A stretch of 14,395 nucleotides of DNA, taken from Verrucomicrobiales bacterium (GTDB lineage: Bacteria; Verrucomicrobiota; Verrucomicrobiia; Verrucomicrobiales; DEV007). The notes beneath the pieces were generated by a model. It was not told where the DNA came from and searched no databases. It saw nothing but the letters and a program-made list of their open reading frames with translations. The stretch is taken from positions 1 through 14,395 of the forward strand of contig JAGNMT010000038.1 in the NCBI GenBank assembly GCA_017991025.1, written 5' to 3'. How positions within the stretch are numbered: the first letter of the stretch is position 1; every line of letters starts with the position of its first letter. A program made the position numbers and the translations under genes. Shown here one piece after another: positions 1 through 7,017 of this stretch.

Positions 1-1542
1 GGTCTCAATGTTGCCGAGCGAGTAGGTCATCGCCTCGCCTTTCTCCATCGAAACGAGCGTGCCGGTGTGGCGGGTGCGGATGTCGCCCGAGTCAGGGCGA
101 TACTCTTTGAAAAGGTGTGACATGATGCCCTCGCCGCTCGTGAGGTTGAGCAGCTCGAATTCGAAGCCGATAAGACCCCGTGTCGGGACCGTCGCTTCGA
201 TCGTGGTGCGCCCGTTGCGGGTACTCATGGAATCCACGACCCCCTTTCGGTTCGCCATCGACTGCATGCAGCCGCCGACGGCTTCGTCGGGTACTTCGAG
301 GTAAAGCGTTTCAAAGGGCTCATGCATCTTCCCGTTGATCTCGCGCTTGATCACGGTGGGGCGGGAAACGAGGACCTCAAAACCTTCGCGGCGCATTTCC
401 TCGACAACGACGGCGACCTGCATGGCACCACGGGCGCTGACCTTAAATTCTCCGGCACTGTCGGTTTCCTCCACTTTGATGGAGACATTGGTGCGGCCTT
501 CACGAATGAGGCGGTCGCGGATCTCACGGGAGGTTACGCGGTTTCCCTCGGTGCCGGCGTAAGGACCGTCGTTCACCGAAAATGACATCATGACCGTCGG
601 CGGATCGATCTCGACGAAAGGCACCGGCTCGGAATCGCCATCGGCGGCGATGGTCTCGCCAATCTCGACATCCTCGAACCCGGAGATGCCGACGATGTGA
701 CCGGCACCGCCCGAGAGCGTTTCACTCGTAGCGAGGGCGGTGTATTCAAAGACTTTGCTGATTTTAACCCGCTGCGGTTTGGCTCCTGGCATAAGACGCC
801 AGACATTCTGTCCCACCGTCACGGAACCGGAAAGAATCTTGCCGATCGCGATACGTCCCACATAATCGGACCAGTCGATGTTGGACACGAGCATCTTAAA
901 GCTGCCGTCCGGATCGGCATCCGGGGCGGGAATGGCCGTCATGATTGTCTCAAACAGAGCGATCATGTCCGTGGCATCGGTGTCGGGGGTGTGACCGGTG
1001 ATGCCGTTTTTGGCGCTGCCGTAGAGGAACGGGGCACCGAACTGTTCTTCGTTGGCGTCGAGATCGAGGAAGAGTTCGAGCACTTTGTCGTGAACGAGGA
1101 GAGGCTCAGCATTGGGCCGGTCGATCTTGTTGACAAAAACGATGGGGGTCAGGCCGTGAGCGAGGGCCTTCTTCAGCACGAAGCGGGTCTGGGCCTGGGG
1201 GCCTTCGTAGGCATCAACGACAAGAAGGACGCCGTCGACCATCTTCATGACGCGTTCCACCTCACCACCGAAGTCGGCGTGGCCGGGAGTATCAACGATG
1301 TTAATGATGCTGTCCCCCCACTTTACGGACGTGTTTTTGGCTTTGATGGTGATGCCGCGTTCACGCTCCTGATCCATGGAGTCCATGGCGCGCTCTTCGA
1401 CGACCTGATTATCGCGGAAAGATCCTGCCTGTTTGAGCATCTGATCGACGAGCGTGGTTTTGCCGTGATCAACGTGAGCGATGATGGCGATATTACGAAT
1501 ACGATCCGGAGAAATCGTTGACTGGGAAGCGGCCTCTGACAT
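1..1542 (-). CDS. typA: Ribosome-associated GTPase TypA/BipA, C-terminus cut off by the window edge
   Basis: This is a translational GTPase of the EF-G-like family that binds the 70S ribosome and supports ribosome assembly and growth under stress. I translated 514 codons by hand from the ATG at 1542-1540; the family is usually about 600 residues, so roughly 90 are missing beyond base 1. The GTPase motifs are all present: G1 AHVDHGKT (22-29), G2 RGIT (62-65), G3 DTPGH (84-88), G4 NKID (138-141) and a GSAKNG segment as G5. Downstream are the beta-barrel domain and the TypA-typical stretches EGRTNVSIKVEETD, GAMQVAVVVEEMRREGFEV and RGLIGFEFELLNLTSGEG, which separate it from LepA and EF-G. The start gives the usual short tail before RNIAIIAHVDHGKT. 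No Shine-Dalgarno sequence precedes it. It is divergent from tilS. Identity is very secure. Confidence 0.97.
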   Translation of the reverse strand, partial: MSEAASQSTISPDRIRNIAIIAHVDHGKTTLVDQMLKQAGSFRDNQVVEERAMDSMDQERERGITIKAKNTSVKWGDSIINIVDTPGHADFGGEVERVMKMVDGVLLVVDAYEGPQAQTRFVLKKALAHGLTPIVFVNKIDRPNAEPLLVHDKVLELFLDLDANEEQFGAPFLYGSAKNGITGHTPDTDATDMIALFETIMTAIPAPDADPDGSFKMLVSNIDWSDYVGRIAIGKILSGSVTVGQNVWRLMPGAKPQRVKISKVFEYTALATSETLSGGAGHIVGISGFEDVEIGETIAADGDSEPVPFVEIDPPTVMMSFSVNDGPYAGTEGNRVTSREIRDRLIREGRTNVSIKVEETDSAGEFKVSARGAMQVAVVVEEMRREGFEVLVSRPTVIKREINGKMHEPFETLYLEVPDEAVGGCMQSMANRKGVVDSMSTRNGRTTIEATVPTRGLIGFEFELLNLTSGEGIMSHLFKEYRPDSGDIRTRHTGTLVSMEKGEAMTYSLGNIET

Positions 1543-1543
1543 A

Positions 1544-1561
1544 GGGCGGGAATGACCGCCC
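1544..1561 (-). other. Short GC-rich inverted repeat directly upstream of the typA start
   Basis: The arms GGGCGG (1544-1549) and CCGCCC (1556-1561) form a perfect 6-bp inverted repeat with a 6-base loop, ending one base before the typA start codon. In the typA transcript this hairpin would sit where a ribosome-binding site is normally found. The structure is read directly from the sequence. A role in translation or cold-shock control is only a guess, and an inverted repeat this short can arise by chance in GC-rich DNA. Confidence 0.35.
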
Positions 1562-1602
1562 GAAATCGGAGAATGCAAGCGGGGAAACCGACACCCTTGA
1601 AG

Positions 1603-1627
1603 AGGGTTGACTCTGCCGTTTAACCCT
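1603..1627. repeat. Inverted repeat AGGGTT/AACCCT in the typA-tilS intergenic region
   Basis: AGGGTT (1603-1608) and AACCCT (1622-1627) are perfect 6-bp arms, extended inward by one G-T wobble and one A-T pair. The repeat lies just before the tilS start and the right arm continues as AACCCTGTTGA. A similar right arm and hairpin lie upstream of the MFS gene at 5034-5068. The left arm contains a TTGACT that could be a -35 hexamer, but the best -10 at normal spacing (TTGAAT, 1629-1634) would overlap the tilS ATG. I therefore do not call a promoter. Confidence 0.35.
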
Positions 1628-1632
1628 GTTGA

Positions 1633-2640
1633 ATGTGGCTACACGCTGTGTTTGCAGGAATTACACTGGATAAAGCCTTTGCAGAGGCAGTGAGAAACCG
1701 TTGGGATGTCGGGTGCCGTTATCTTGTCGCCGTCTCCGGTGGCAGGGATTCCATGGTCCTGCTCCATTTCCTTCGCGAAGCCGGTTACCGAAATCTTGTC
1801 GTCTGCCACGTGAATCACGGGATGCGGGGGGAGGCCTCGGCTGAAGATGCGACATTTGTTCAGCGCGAGGCGGCACGATTCGGCTGTGAGGCGGTGAGCC
1901 GGACGGTCGATGTGACGGCTTTTGCTGCGGAAAAAAAACTTTCGCTCGAGACTGCGGCGCGGGAGTTGCGGTATCGGGCTTTTTCGGAAATGGCGGAGGA
2001 AAAGGACTGTCGACAGATTTTTCTCGCCCATCATGCCGATGACCGGGTCGAGACGGTGTTAATTAATTTATTCCGCGGAACCGGGGCAAAAGGCCTCGCC
2101 GGGATAGAAGCGGAGGCGACCAGATCCATCAACGGGATCGATTTAACTCTGATCCGTCCGCTTCTGAACATTCCGCAGGAGGAAATCGTCCGCTACGCGG
2201 CCGCTAAAGGCATTCTCTATCGGGAAGACGAGAGTAATGCCTCTGACTTCGCGCTGCGCAACCGGGTCAGAAACCGGCTTTTGCCGATGCTCCATGAGAT
2301 CTTCGAACGGGACGTCCGTGGCGCTGTGCTGAGAGCGGCCGATCTGGCGGCACTGGAAGAGGCCTGGGTGGTGGAAGCCCTCGGAGAACCACCATGGAAG
2401 GGCGATGCCGGGGGGCTCGATGTGATGCGCCTGCGGGACATGACGGAGGCACGGCGTCATCGTCTTCTTCTCACCTGGCTGCGAGCGCAGGGAGTGCCCG
2501 ACTGCGGTTTTGACGAAGTGGCCCGGGTTGCGGCGGTACTGATGTCGAGCGACAAACCCGCCAAATCCAGTCTGCCGGGCGGTTTTCACGTGCGGCGACG
2601 GGAGGGACTGCTCTTTATCGAACCGAAGGCCCCGGACTGA
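1633..2640 (+). CDS. tilS: tRNA(Ile)-lysidine synthase TilS, short form
   Basis: TilS is the ATP-dependent enzyme that attaches lysine to C34 of the tRNA-Ile with anticodon CAU, changing its codon reading from AUG to AUA and its charging from Met to Ile. The N-terminal PP-loop ATPase domain shows SGGRDS (35-40), HVNHGMRGEASAED (59-72) and LAHHADDRVETVLINLFRG (131-149), all diagnostic. The second domain ends with LPGGFHVRRREGLLFIE, typical of the TilS substrate-binding module. At 335 residues it lacks the extra C-terminal domain of the E. coli enzyme (about 430) and resembles the compact forms known from Aquifex. An in-frame TGA lies directly before the ATG at 1633, so this is the first possible ATG, although a GTG at 1648 is an alternative. 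No ribosome-binding site is visible. Its 3' end overlaps the convergent maf gene by 26 bp. Confidence 0.94.
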   Translation: MWLHAVFAGITLDKAFAEAVRNRWDVGCRYLVAVSGGRDSMVLLHFLREAGYRNLVVCHVNHGMRGEASAEDATFVQREAARFGCEAVSRTVDVTAFAAEKKLSLETAARELRYRAFSEMAEEKDCRQIFLAHHADDRVETVLINLFRGTGAKGLAGIEAEATRSINGIDLTLIRPLLNIPQEEIVRYAAAKGILYREDESNASDFALRNRVRNRLLPMLHEIFERDVRGAVLRAADLAALEEAWVVEALGEPPWKGDAGGLDVMRLRDMTEARRHRLLLTWLRAQGVPDCGFDEVARVAAVLMSSDKPAKSSLPGGFHVRRREGLLFIEPKAPD

Positions 2641-3214
2641 TCCCGAACTGCCTTTCCAGTGCTTCGGCCACTTCCTCCATGGGCAGGCCGATGACATTGC
2701 TCATGGATCCCGCGATCCGCTCGATGATGAGGGCCCCGTGTTCCTGGGCGGCATAGGCCCCCGCTTTGTCCATGGGATCTATCCTCGAATGGTAAGCCGC
2801 CATTTCCTCTTCGGTGAGGGCTTTGAATTTCACCTCCGTCGCGACGGAAAGGGCATGTCTCGTTCCGGAGTCGTGATGAATCAACGCCACGGCGGTGAAA
2901 ACCTGATGAGTTTGCCCGCTCAGCTCGGCGAGCATGCGAGTGGCGTCGGCACGGTCAACGGGCTTGCTGAAAACTCTCTCCCCGAGAAGGACCAGCGTAT
3001 CGGCCCCTATAACGACCCTGTCAGGATGGTCTCCGGCGACCGCCTCGGCCTTGAGGCGCGCATTGAGAGCGGTCAACTCGCGGATAGGGATGGCCTCGTC
3101 CTCGCTCTCCTCAACGAGAGGTTTGACAATGACAAACTGATAGCCTGCCTCGGTGAGCAGATCGCTGCGCCGGGGAGAGGTCGAGGCAAGAATGAGGGCG
3201 GGCTCTTTGGACAT
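2615..3214 (-). CDS. maf: Maf family nucleoside triphosphate pyrophosphatase
   Basis: Maf proteins hydrolyse non-canonical or excess nucleoside triphosphates to monophosphate and pyrophosphate, acting as house-cleaning enzymes; overexpression was historically linked to septum inhibition. The 199-residue length is normal. Visible signatures are LASTSPRR (9-16) at the N-terminus for phosphate binding, GADT (70-73) with the catalytic Asp72, KP (84-85), SGQTH (99-103), DKAGAYAAQ (149-157) and VIGLPM near the C-terminus. The DKAGAYAxQ block and overall pattern are closest to the dTTP/UTP-specific YhdE type, but the subfamily call is an inference. The gene starts 8 bp after the stop of the MBL-fold gene and is very probably co-transcribed with it. 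It is convergent with tilS. Confidence 0.95.
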   Translation of the reverse strand: MSKEPALILASTSPRRSDLLTEAGYQFVIVKPLVEESEDEAIPIRELTALNARLKAEAVAGDHPDRVVIGADTLVLLGERVFSKPVDRADATRMLAELSGQTHQVFTAVALIHHDSGTRHALSVATEVKFKALTEEEMAAYHSRIDPMDKAGAYAAQEHGALIIERIAGSMSNVIGLPMEEVAEALERQFGISPGPSVR

Positions 3215-3222
3215 CTGAGAAA

Positions 3223-4056
3223 TCAGGCAAACTCGGCGGCAAAGAATGGATTGTTCCGTTTTTCCTCCCCGACGGAACTCATCGGCCCGTGACCGGGACA
3301 GATCACCGTGTCATCGGGCAGGGTGAGGATTTTTTCCCGGTTGTTCTTCCAGGCGTTGGCAAAGGAGACCATGCCGCCGCCCATCGAGCCGGCAAAAATA
3401 GCATCCCCAACGACGGCGAGAGGACGGCTCAGGCCCTCAACGAAATAAGTCGTTCCCCCTTTTGAGTGGCCGCTTGTGGTAAGGGCTTTCACTTTGAGCG
3501 CGCCGATAGAAAAAACCGCACCTTCGGCAAAGGTCTCCGTTCCGGGCCAGGGCTCGGCTTGGTTGGAATAGGCATTTGCCGCGGGCAGCGCCGTCCTGAG
3601 CCGGTCGAGATCGGCGATGTGGTCGTTGTGGGTGTGAGTGATAAAAATCGACTCGATTTTCACCCCGAGTTCAATCGCACGAGACGTGAGTTGCCCGCTG
3701 TCTGTCCCCGTATCAAAAATGGCACCGGTCATGGAAGCGGGATCCCAGACGAGAAAGGCGTTTACCCGCATGTCGCGATAGGGAGTGTTGACCATCACAA
3801 GCCCGTCGAGCGTGACGGGGCGGGGTCGCCATACCTTTGAAGCTGCCATCGTCAGGGCGCGAGGAGAGAGAGAAAGAGCGCCTGCCGTCTTCTTAAGAGC
3901 CGACTCGTCGCAAAACTCGCCCCGACAGAGACGGGCGAGAATGTCCCTCGGCACGCCGGTTTTCTCGACCAACTCAGACTCGGAGATATGCCGCCCGCGC
4001 ATAGCCTTGGCAATGATATCTTCAAAAAGGTCTTCTATGGGGATGGTATCGGTCAT
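3223..4056 (-). CDS. MBL-fold metallohydrolase with an N-terminal helix-turn-helix-like domain
   Basis: The protein of 277 residues has two parts. Residues about 20-70 (HISESELVEKTGVPRDILAR and following) look like an XRE-type helix-turn-helix, with an LSLSPRAL segment after it. Residues about 85-277 form a glyoxalase-II-like metallo-beta-lactamase fold with the zinc ligands HTHNDH (141-146), His197 in TSGHSKGG, Asp218 in VVGDAIF and His256 in CPGHGP. A thioesterase or hydrolase on a small thiol conjugate would fit this subfamily, but the substrate is unknown. I prefer the ATG at 4056. An in-frame ATG at 4137 would add 27 residues of unconvincing sequence, and neither has a Shine-Dalgarno site. 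It lies 8 bp upstream of maf and is divergent from the prepilin gene. Confidence 0.86.
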   Translation of the reverse strand: MTDTIPIEDLFEDIIAKAMRGRHISESELVEKTGVPRDILARLCRGEFCDESALKKTAGALSLSPRALTMAASKVWRPRPVTLDGLVMVNTPYRDMRVNAFLVWDPASMTGAIFDTGTDSGQLTSRAIELGVKIESIFITHTHNDHIADLDRLRTALPAANAYSNQAEPWPGTETFAEGAVFSIGALKVKALTTSGHSKGGTTYFVEGLSRPLAVVGDAIFAGSMGGGMVSFANAWKNNREKILTLPDDTVICPGHGPMSSVGEEKRNNPFFAAEFA

Positions 4057-4158
4057 ACAGCGGGGTTGAAGGATTGGCTCATGAAAATCATTGAGTAAAG
4101 AAGGAATTTTCTTGTCGAATTTCGAGGAAAATGTCATTCTTGCGGCGGAGGTGAGGTA

Positions 4159-4186
4159 TTTACTATGTCATCCCCAGCACTAAATA
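4159..4186 (+). promoter_or_regulatory. Weak candidate promoter for the prepilin-like gene
   Basis: TTTACT (4159-4164), a 16-base spacer and TAAATA (4181-4186) match the sigma-70 consensus at 4 of 6 and 3 of 6 positions. The match is poor, and the call depends mainly on its position between the divergent MBL and prepilin genes. It would produce a leader of about 50 bases that contains the hairpin at 4193-4208. Confidence 0.22.
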
Positions 4187-4192
4187 AGCCTT

Positions 4193-4208
4193 CGGGCCTA
4201 CCGGCCCG
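4193..4208 (+). other. GC-rich hairpin in the leader of the prepilin-like gene
   Basis: CGGGCC (4193-4198) and GGCCCG (4203-4208) form a perfect 6-bp stem with a TACC loop, 37 bases upstream of the prepilin start. No U-tract follows on either strand, so it is not a standard terminator. It could be a leader structure affecting transcript stability, or part of a short end for a transcript reading from another direction. The function is unknown. Confidence 0.4.
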
Positions 4209-4245
4209 GGGCAAATCATAACCAAATAAAAAGAAAGAAGACACC

Positions 4246-4950
4246 ATGAAAGTGAACGCTAAGAAATATGGCGCGTTTACCCTGATCGAACTGTTGGTGG
4301 TAATCGCGATTATTGGCATTCTTGCCAGTTCCGCAATGCCGGCCTACAACGGGATTCAGGAGCGCGCAAAACGCATCAAAGATGTGAGCAACGTGAAGCA
4401 AATCCTATTCAGTTGCCGTACGTTTGCGGCGGATTGGGAGGGCCTCTATCCCTCCTTCGATCCCGATGCAGCAAAAGAAGGAGGCGGAGAGGAGGCGGCA
4501 TTCGCTACTTCCACGGAGGCCTTTAACGTCCTTATCCCGGACTACATCGATTCCGAGAGCCTCTTCTGGCAGCAAACCAAACACCCCGATAAACTCAAAC
4601 CGCCGCGCGAAGATGGCGAGCTGGAAGCGAGTGAGAATGTCTATTGCTATGTGGTCGGACAAACCGATACGAGCTTCAGCCGTTCACCTCTCGTGGCTGA
4701 TGGCATCATGGATGGACCCGGCGAGTACGGTGAGCATCATCCCTGGCTGAAATCCAAGAAAGCTGTCATTGGCTACTGTGGAGGTAACGTCGTGGAAGAG
4801 TCTCTGACTTCGGCCGTTGCCGGAGCGACTGTCCGCAGTAAGGACCGTCTCGTTGAAAATATCTTCGAGAAGCGTGAAGTGGATGAGGAAGGCAAGTCCA
4901 GTGGCGGTTGGCTCTCTGTAGAGACAACCAACGTGCTGCTCCCTGAATAA
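4246..4950 (+). CDS. Prepilin-like protein with N-terminal methylation motif (type II secretion/type IV pilin family)
   Basis: Residues 1-10 form a short basic leader (MKVNAKKYGA), followed by FTLIELLVVIAIIGILASSA (11-30), the class III signal and hydrophobic alpha1 helix of pilins and pseudopilins. Glu15 is the conserved Glu at position +5 of the mature protein. Cleavage would be after Ala10, where Gly is more usual. The remaining 200 residues form a soluble domain (about 55-234) beginning with VSNVKQILFSCRTFAADWEGLYP, the usual pseudopilin layout. No assembly ATPase, prepilin peptidase or other pilus gene is adjacent, so this is a stand-alone subunit as is common in Verrucomicrobiota and Planctomycetota (general knowledge). 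A weak purine tract AAGAAAGAAG precedes the ATG. A strong terminator follows 28 bp after the stop. Whether it is a pilin or a secretion pseudopilin cannot be told. Confidence 0.9.
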   Translation: MKVNAKKYGAFTLIELLVVIAIIGILASSAMPAYNGIQERAKRIKDVSNVKQILFSCRTFAADWEGLYPSFDPDAAKEGGGEEAAFATSTEAFNVLIPDYIDSESLFWQQTKHPDKLKPPREDGELEASENVYCYVVGQTDTSFSRSPLVADGIMDGPGEYGEHHPWLKSKKAVIGYCGGNVVEESLTSAVAGATVRSKDRLVENIFEKREVDEEGKSSGGWLSVETTNVLLPE

Positions 4951-4978
4951 TCTCAACGCGCAGAAAAAATCCCATTGG

Positions 4979-5016
4979 TGCCCGGTCAGGCCTTGTCTGA
5001 TCGGGCATTTTGTTTT
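4979..5016 (+). terminator. Strong intrinsic terminator after the prepilin-like gene
   Basis: TGCCCGGTCAG (4979-4989) pairs with CTGATCGGGCA (4997-5007) over 11 bp including one G-U pair, with a 7-base loop. TTTTGTTTT (5008-5016) follows immediately. This is a textbook Rho-independent terminator, 28 bp after the stop codon, and it separates the prepilin gene from the downstream transporter group. Confidence 0.93.
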
Positions 5017-5033
5017 ATGGGCACCCTCCGCGC

Positions 5034-5068
5034 TCAGCAGGGTTGTATGAGAGCCCCAACCCTGTTGA
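5034..5068. repeat. 12-bp imperfect inverted repeat upstream of the MFS gene
   Basis: TCAGCAGGGTTG (5034-5045) pairs with CAACCCTGTTGA (5057-5068). The inner 8 bp (CAGGGTTG/CAACCCTG) are perfect and the outer arm has a single G-T wobble; the loop is 11 bases. No U-tract follows, so a terminator is unlikely. An operator or leader structure for the transporter group starting at 5136 is possible. The right arm shares AACCCTGTTGA with the end of the repeat upstream of tilS. Confidence 0.5.
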
Positions 5069-5135
5069 CTCCCCGCTTTGATGGCGGAATCTCTGCTTGT
5101 TGCCGGGCCTGTAAAGCTGGACGGTCCCCCTGCCG

Positions 5136-6347
5136 ATGACCGCCATTCGCCGCCAGTTTTTTTTGAGCTATGCCGTGATCGGCAGCGTCATGCCCTTGAT
5201 GACCGTTTTTCTCAAGGAACAGGGCGGCTTTGATTTTTTTCAGATCGGTCTGGCGATGTCACTCATGAGTGTTCCGATGCTCTGCTCTCCAGCTCTCATC
5301 ACACTCCTCGCGGACCGGAATCTGGACGCCCGCGTTATCCTTGCCTCCGCCTTTACCTGCAGCGCGATCGTGCTCTCGCTTATTTTCTTTTCAGGGAGCA
5401 TCACCCTGACATTAATCCTTTTTGTCTTTCATGGCCTCGCTTTCGTGGCGATGCTGCCGCTGCAGGATGGCTATTATTTTTCCCTCGCCGAAGAATGCCG
5501 GAAGAACGGGGTTACCGTGGCGGAATACCCGCTCGTTCGCATCTGGGGGACGATCGGCTTCATCCTGCCAACCCTGATCCTTTTCTACCCGCTTTCCCGC
5601 GGGGCCGAACCGCGCATGATCCTGCCCTGTGCGATCGGGTTTTGTCTTTTGAGCCTCATTAACAGTTTCACGCTGGCGCCGGTCCTGCGCATCGCCGCCG
5701 CCGGCAGCAGCCGTATGCCCTCTCGCCAGGCGCTCGGCGCGATCTTCGCGCCGAATGCGCGGTGGCTCTCGATCGGTCTTTTCTTTGCCTTCTTCGCGGC
5801 CTCAACCTACTACGCCTTCATCGGAAACTATCTTGACGAGGTTGTAGGGATCCCGAGGCGGGACATCGGACTCATCATTAACCTCGGTGTCCTGCTCGAG
5901 GTTGGTTGCACGCTCCTGATGCCCTGGATGCAAAGAAAAATTCATCTCAAAGGGGTCATGGTCCTGGGTCTCGGCTGCATGGTGACGCGTATGATTCTCC
6001 TCGCTTTTTTCCCGACTCCACTCACGGCGGTGCTGGCACAGATCGGACACGGCTTCGAAGTGCTCGCCCTCTATATCGGCCCGGTCATGTTTTTGAACCG
6101 ACTCGCCGGAGATGAATTCCGCAACTCCATTCAGGGTGTCTTCACGATGGCCATTGGTGGCACCGCGCGCGTGCTCGGCGGTCTCTCTGCTGGACTTATG
6201 GCAACCCACTTCGGCCTCAAGGGCTGCCTCTTTCTCGGCGCAGGTTTGGGTACCTGCTCATTTTGTATTATCGCTTTTCTTTTCTCAAGAATCCCTCCGA
6301 GGGAGGAGCTGGTGGAAAATGCGGTTTCCACTTCCGTGCTCCCGTGA
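5136..6347 (+). CDS. Major facilitator superfamily transporter, LacY/nucleoside-H+ symporter-like
   Basis: This is a 403-residue polytopic inner-membrane protein with about 12 hydrophobic segments, the normal MFS length. It begins almost directly with the first helix (FFLSYAVIGSVMPLMTVFLKE). The segment YPLVRIWGTIGFILPT around residues 131-146 matches the conserved R-x-W-G-x-x-G-F signature of the MFS_1-like group, which includes lactose permease relatives, nucleoside:H+ symporters and phenylpropionate-type permeases. A short charged cytoplasmic tail (SRIPPREELVENAVS) ends the protein. The substrate cannot be read from the sequence; sugars or nucleosides are guesses. No clear ribosome-binding site is seen. 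It follows the prepilin terminator and an inverted repeat, so it probably has its own promoter, and it leads a group with the next two genes (20-bp gap, then a 4-bp overlap). Confidence 0.88.
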   Translation: MTAIRRQFFLSYAVIGSVMPLMTVFLKEQGGFDFFQIGLAMSLMSVPMLCSPALITLLADRNLDARVILASAFTCSAIVLSLIFFSGSITLTLILFVFHGLAFVAMLPLQDGYYFSLAEECRKNGVTVAEYPLVRIWGTIGFILPTLILFYPLSRGAEPRMILPCAIGFCLLSLINSFTLAPVLRIAAAGSSRMPSRQALGAIFAPNARWLSIGLFFAFFAASTYYAFIGNYLDEVVGIPRRDIGLIINLGVLLEVGCTLLMPWMQRKIHLKGVMVLGLGCMVTRMILLAFFPTPLTAVLAQIGHGFEVLALYIGPVMFLNRLAGDEFRNSIQGVFTMAIGGTARVLGGLSAGLMATHFGLKGCLFLGAGLGTCSFCIIAFLFSRIPPREELVENAVSTSVLP

Positions 6348-6366
6348 TAAAGAATTCTCTCAAACC

Positions 6367-7017
6367 ATGATGCCTCCCCATCAGCTCCCTGCCGGCCCGC
6401 CTGTTGAATGGTCGAAAAAGGCGATCGCTTGCATTATTCTCGCGTGCATCGGGTTCGCTACGCTGTGGCTAGTCTTTGGATTGTTCATTGCGGCCATTGC
6501 CGCCGTTTGCGGTCACCTCGCCCGGCATGAGATGACGGTTCATCCCTTCCGGGGCCGCCGCCTCGCCTCGCTCGGTCTCGGTCTCAGTTATGGCTCGATG
6601 CTGCTGTTTCCCATTCTCGTGCTCATTGTCGCGATCTCATTTCCCGCCTTTAACAAATGGCGTTCCGATCAGGATGCCGGTCTCAAAGCGTCCAGTAGGG
6701 CCAGTGCTTCCCGGCTGTTTGTTGCTTGCGAAGCCTATGCCCGGGCAAATCGGGATCACTATCCGAAGGATTGGAAGGCACTCTCCGGCCGTTTTCTGCC
6801 GGCCGGGGATCTCGCTGAATTGCTGCACAGCCCTTATCCGGGAGGCGGCAACGAGGCCTTCGAACTGGTCCTCCACGACCGGCCCGTGCTTGAGGCGATC
6901 AGTGACTCGGTTATCGTCATTCAGGAAATCGCGCCTTCTCAGGTGCCTGAAATTGCCGTGGTTTATGCCAACGGAAGTGTCGCCACACTCCACAATCCCG
7001 CCTACGAAAAACCATGA
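6367..7017 (+). CDS. DUF4190-like two-helix membrane protein with pilin-like outer domain
   Basis: From the ATG at 6367, 19 bp after the MFS stop, this encodes 216 residues. Residues about 18-50 form a long hydrophobic stretch ending in CGHLARHEM, and 66-92 form a second one (ASLGLGLSYGSMLLFPILVLI). The Gly-His motif between two helices, with a GRRLASLGLGL lead-in, resembles DUF4190 proteins. The rest (about 93-216) reads like a pseudopilin body: FPAFNKWRSDQDAGLKAS, then VACEAYARANRDHYPKDWKAL, and VVYANGSVATLHN near the end. No prepilin cleavage site is present, so it should remain membrane-anchored. The open frame extends upstream into the MFS gene, but a start there would have no support. 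Its stop overlaps the next gene by 4 bp, suggesting translational coupling. Function unknown. Confidence 0.72.
   Translation: MMPPHQLPAGPPVEWSKKAIACIILACIGFATLWLVFGLFIAAIAAVCGHLARHEMTVHPFRGRRLASLGLGLSYGSMLLFPILVLIVAISFPAFNKWRSDQDAGLKASSRASASRLFVACEAYARANRDHYPKDWKALSGRFLPAGDLAELLHSPYPGGGNEAFELVLHDRPVLEAISDSVIVIQEIAPSQVPEIAVVYANGSVATLHNPAYEKP

Noticed and set aside
697..1521. A 274-codon plus-strand reading frame opposite typA
   Set aside because: It is entirely antisense to a well-conserved typA. Its translation has no domain or membrane pattern, and it arises from the biased third-position codon use of the real gene.
1639..2034. A 131-codon minus-strand frame opposite tilS
   Set aside because: It is antisense to the catalytic motifs of tilS and has no protein-like features.
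6112..6366. Upstream extension of the DUF4190-like gene into the MFS gene
   Set aside because: The frame is open but lies out of frame inside the end of the MFS coding region. The translated stretch is Ser/Arg/Trp-rich with no family likeness, and the ATG at 6367 gives a sensible N-terminus before the first helix.
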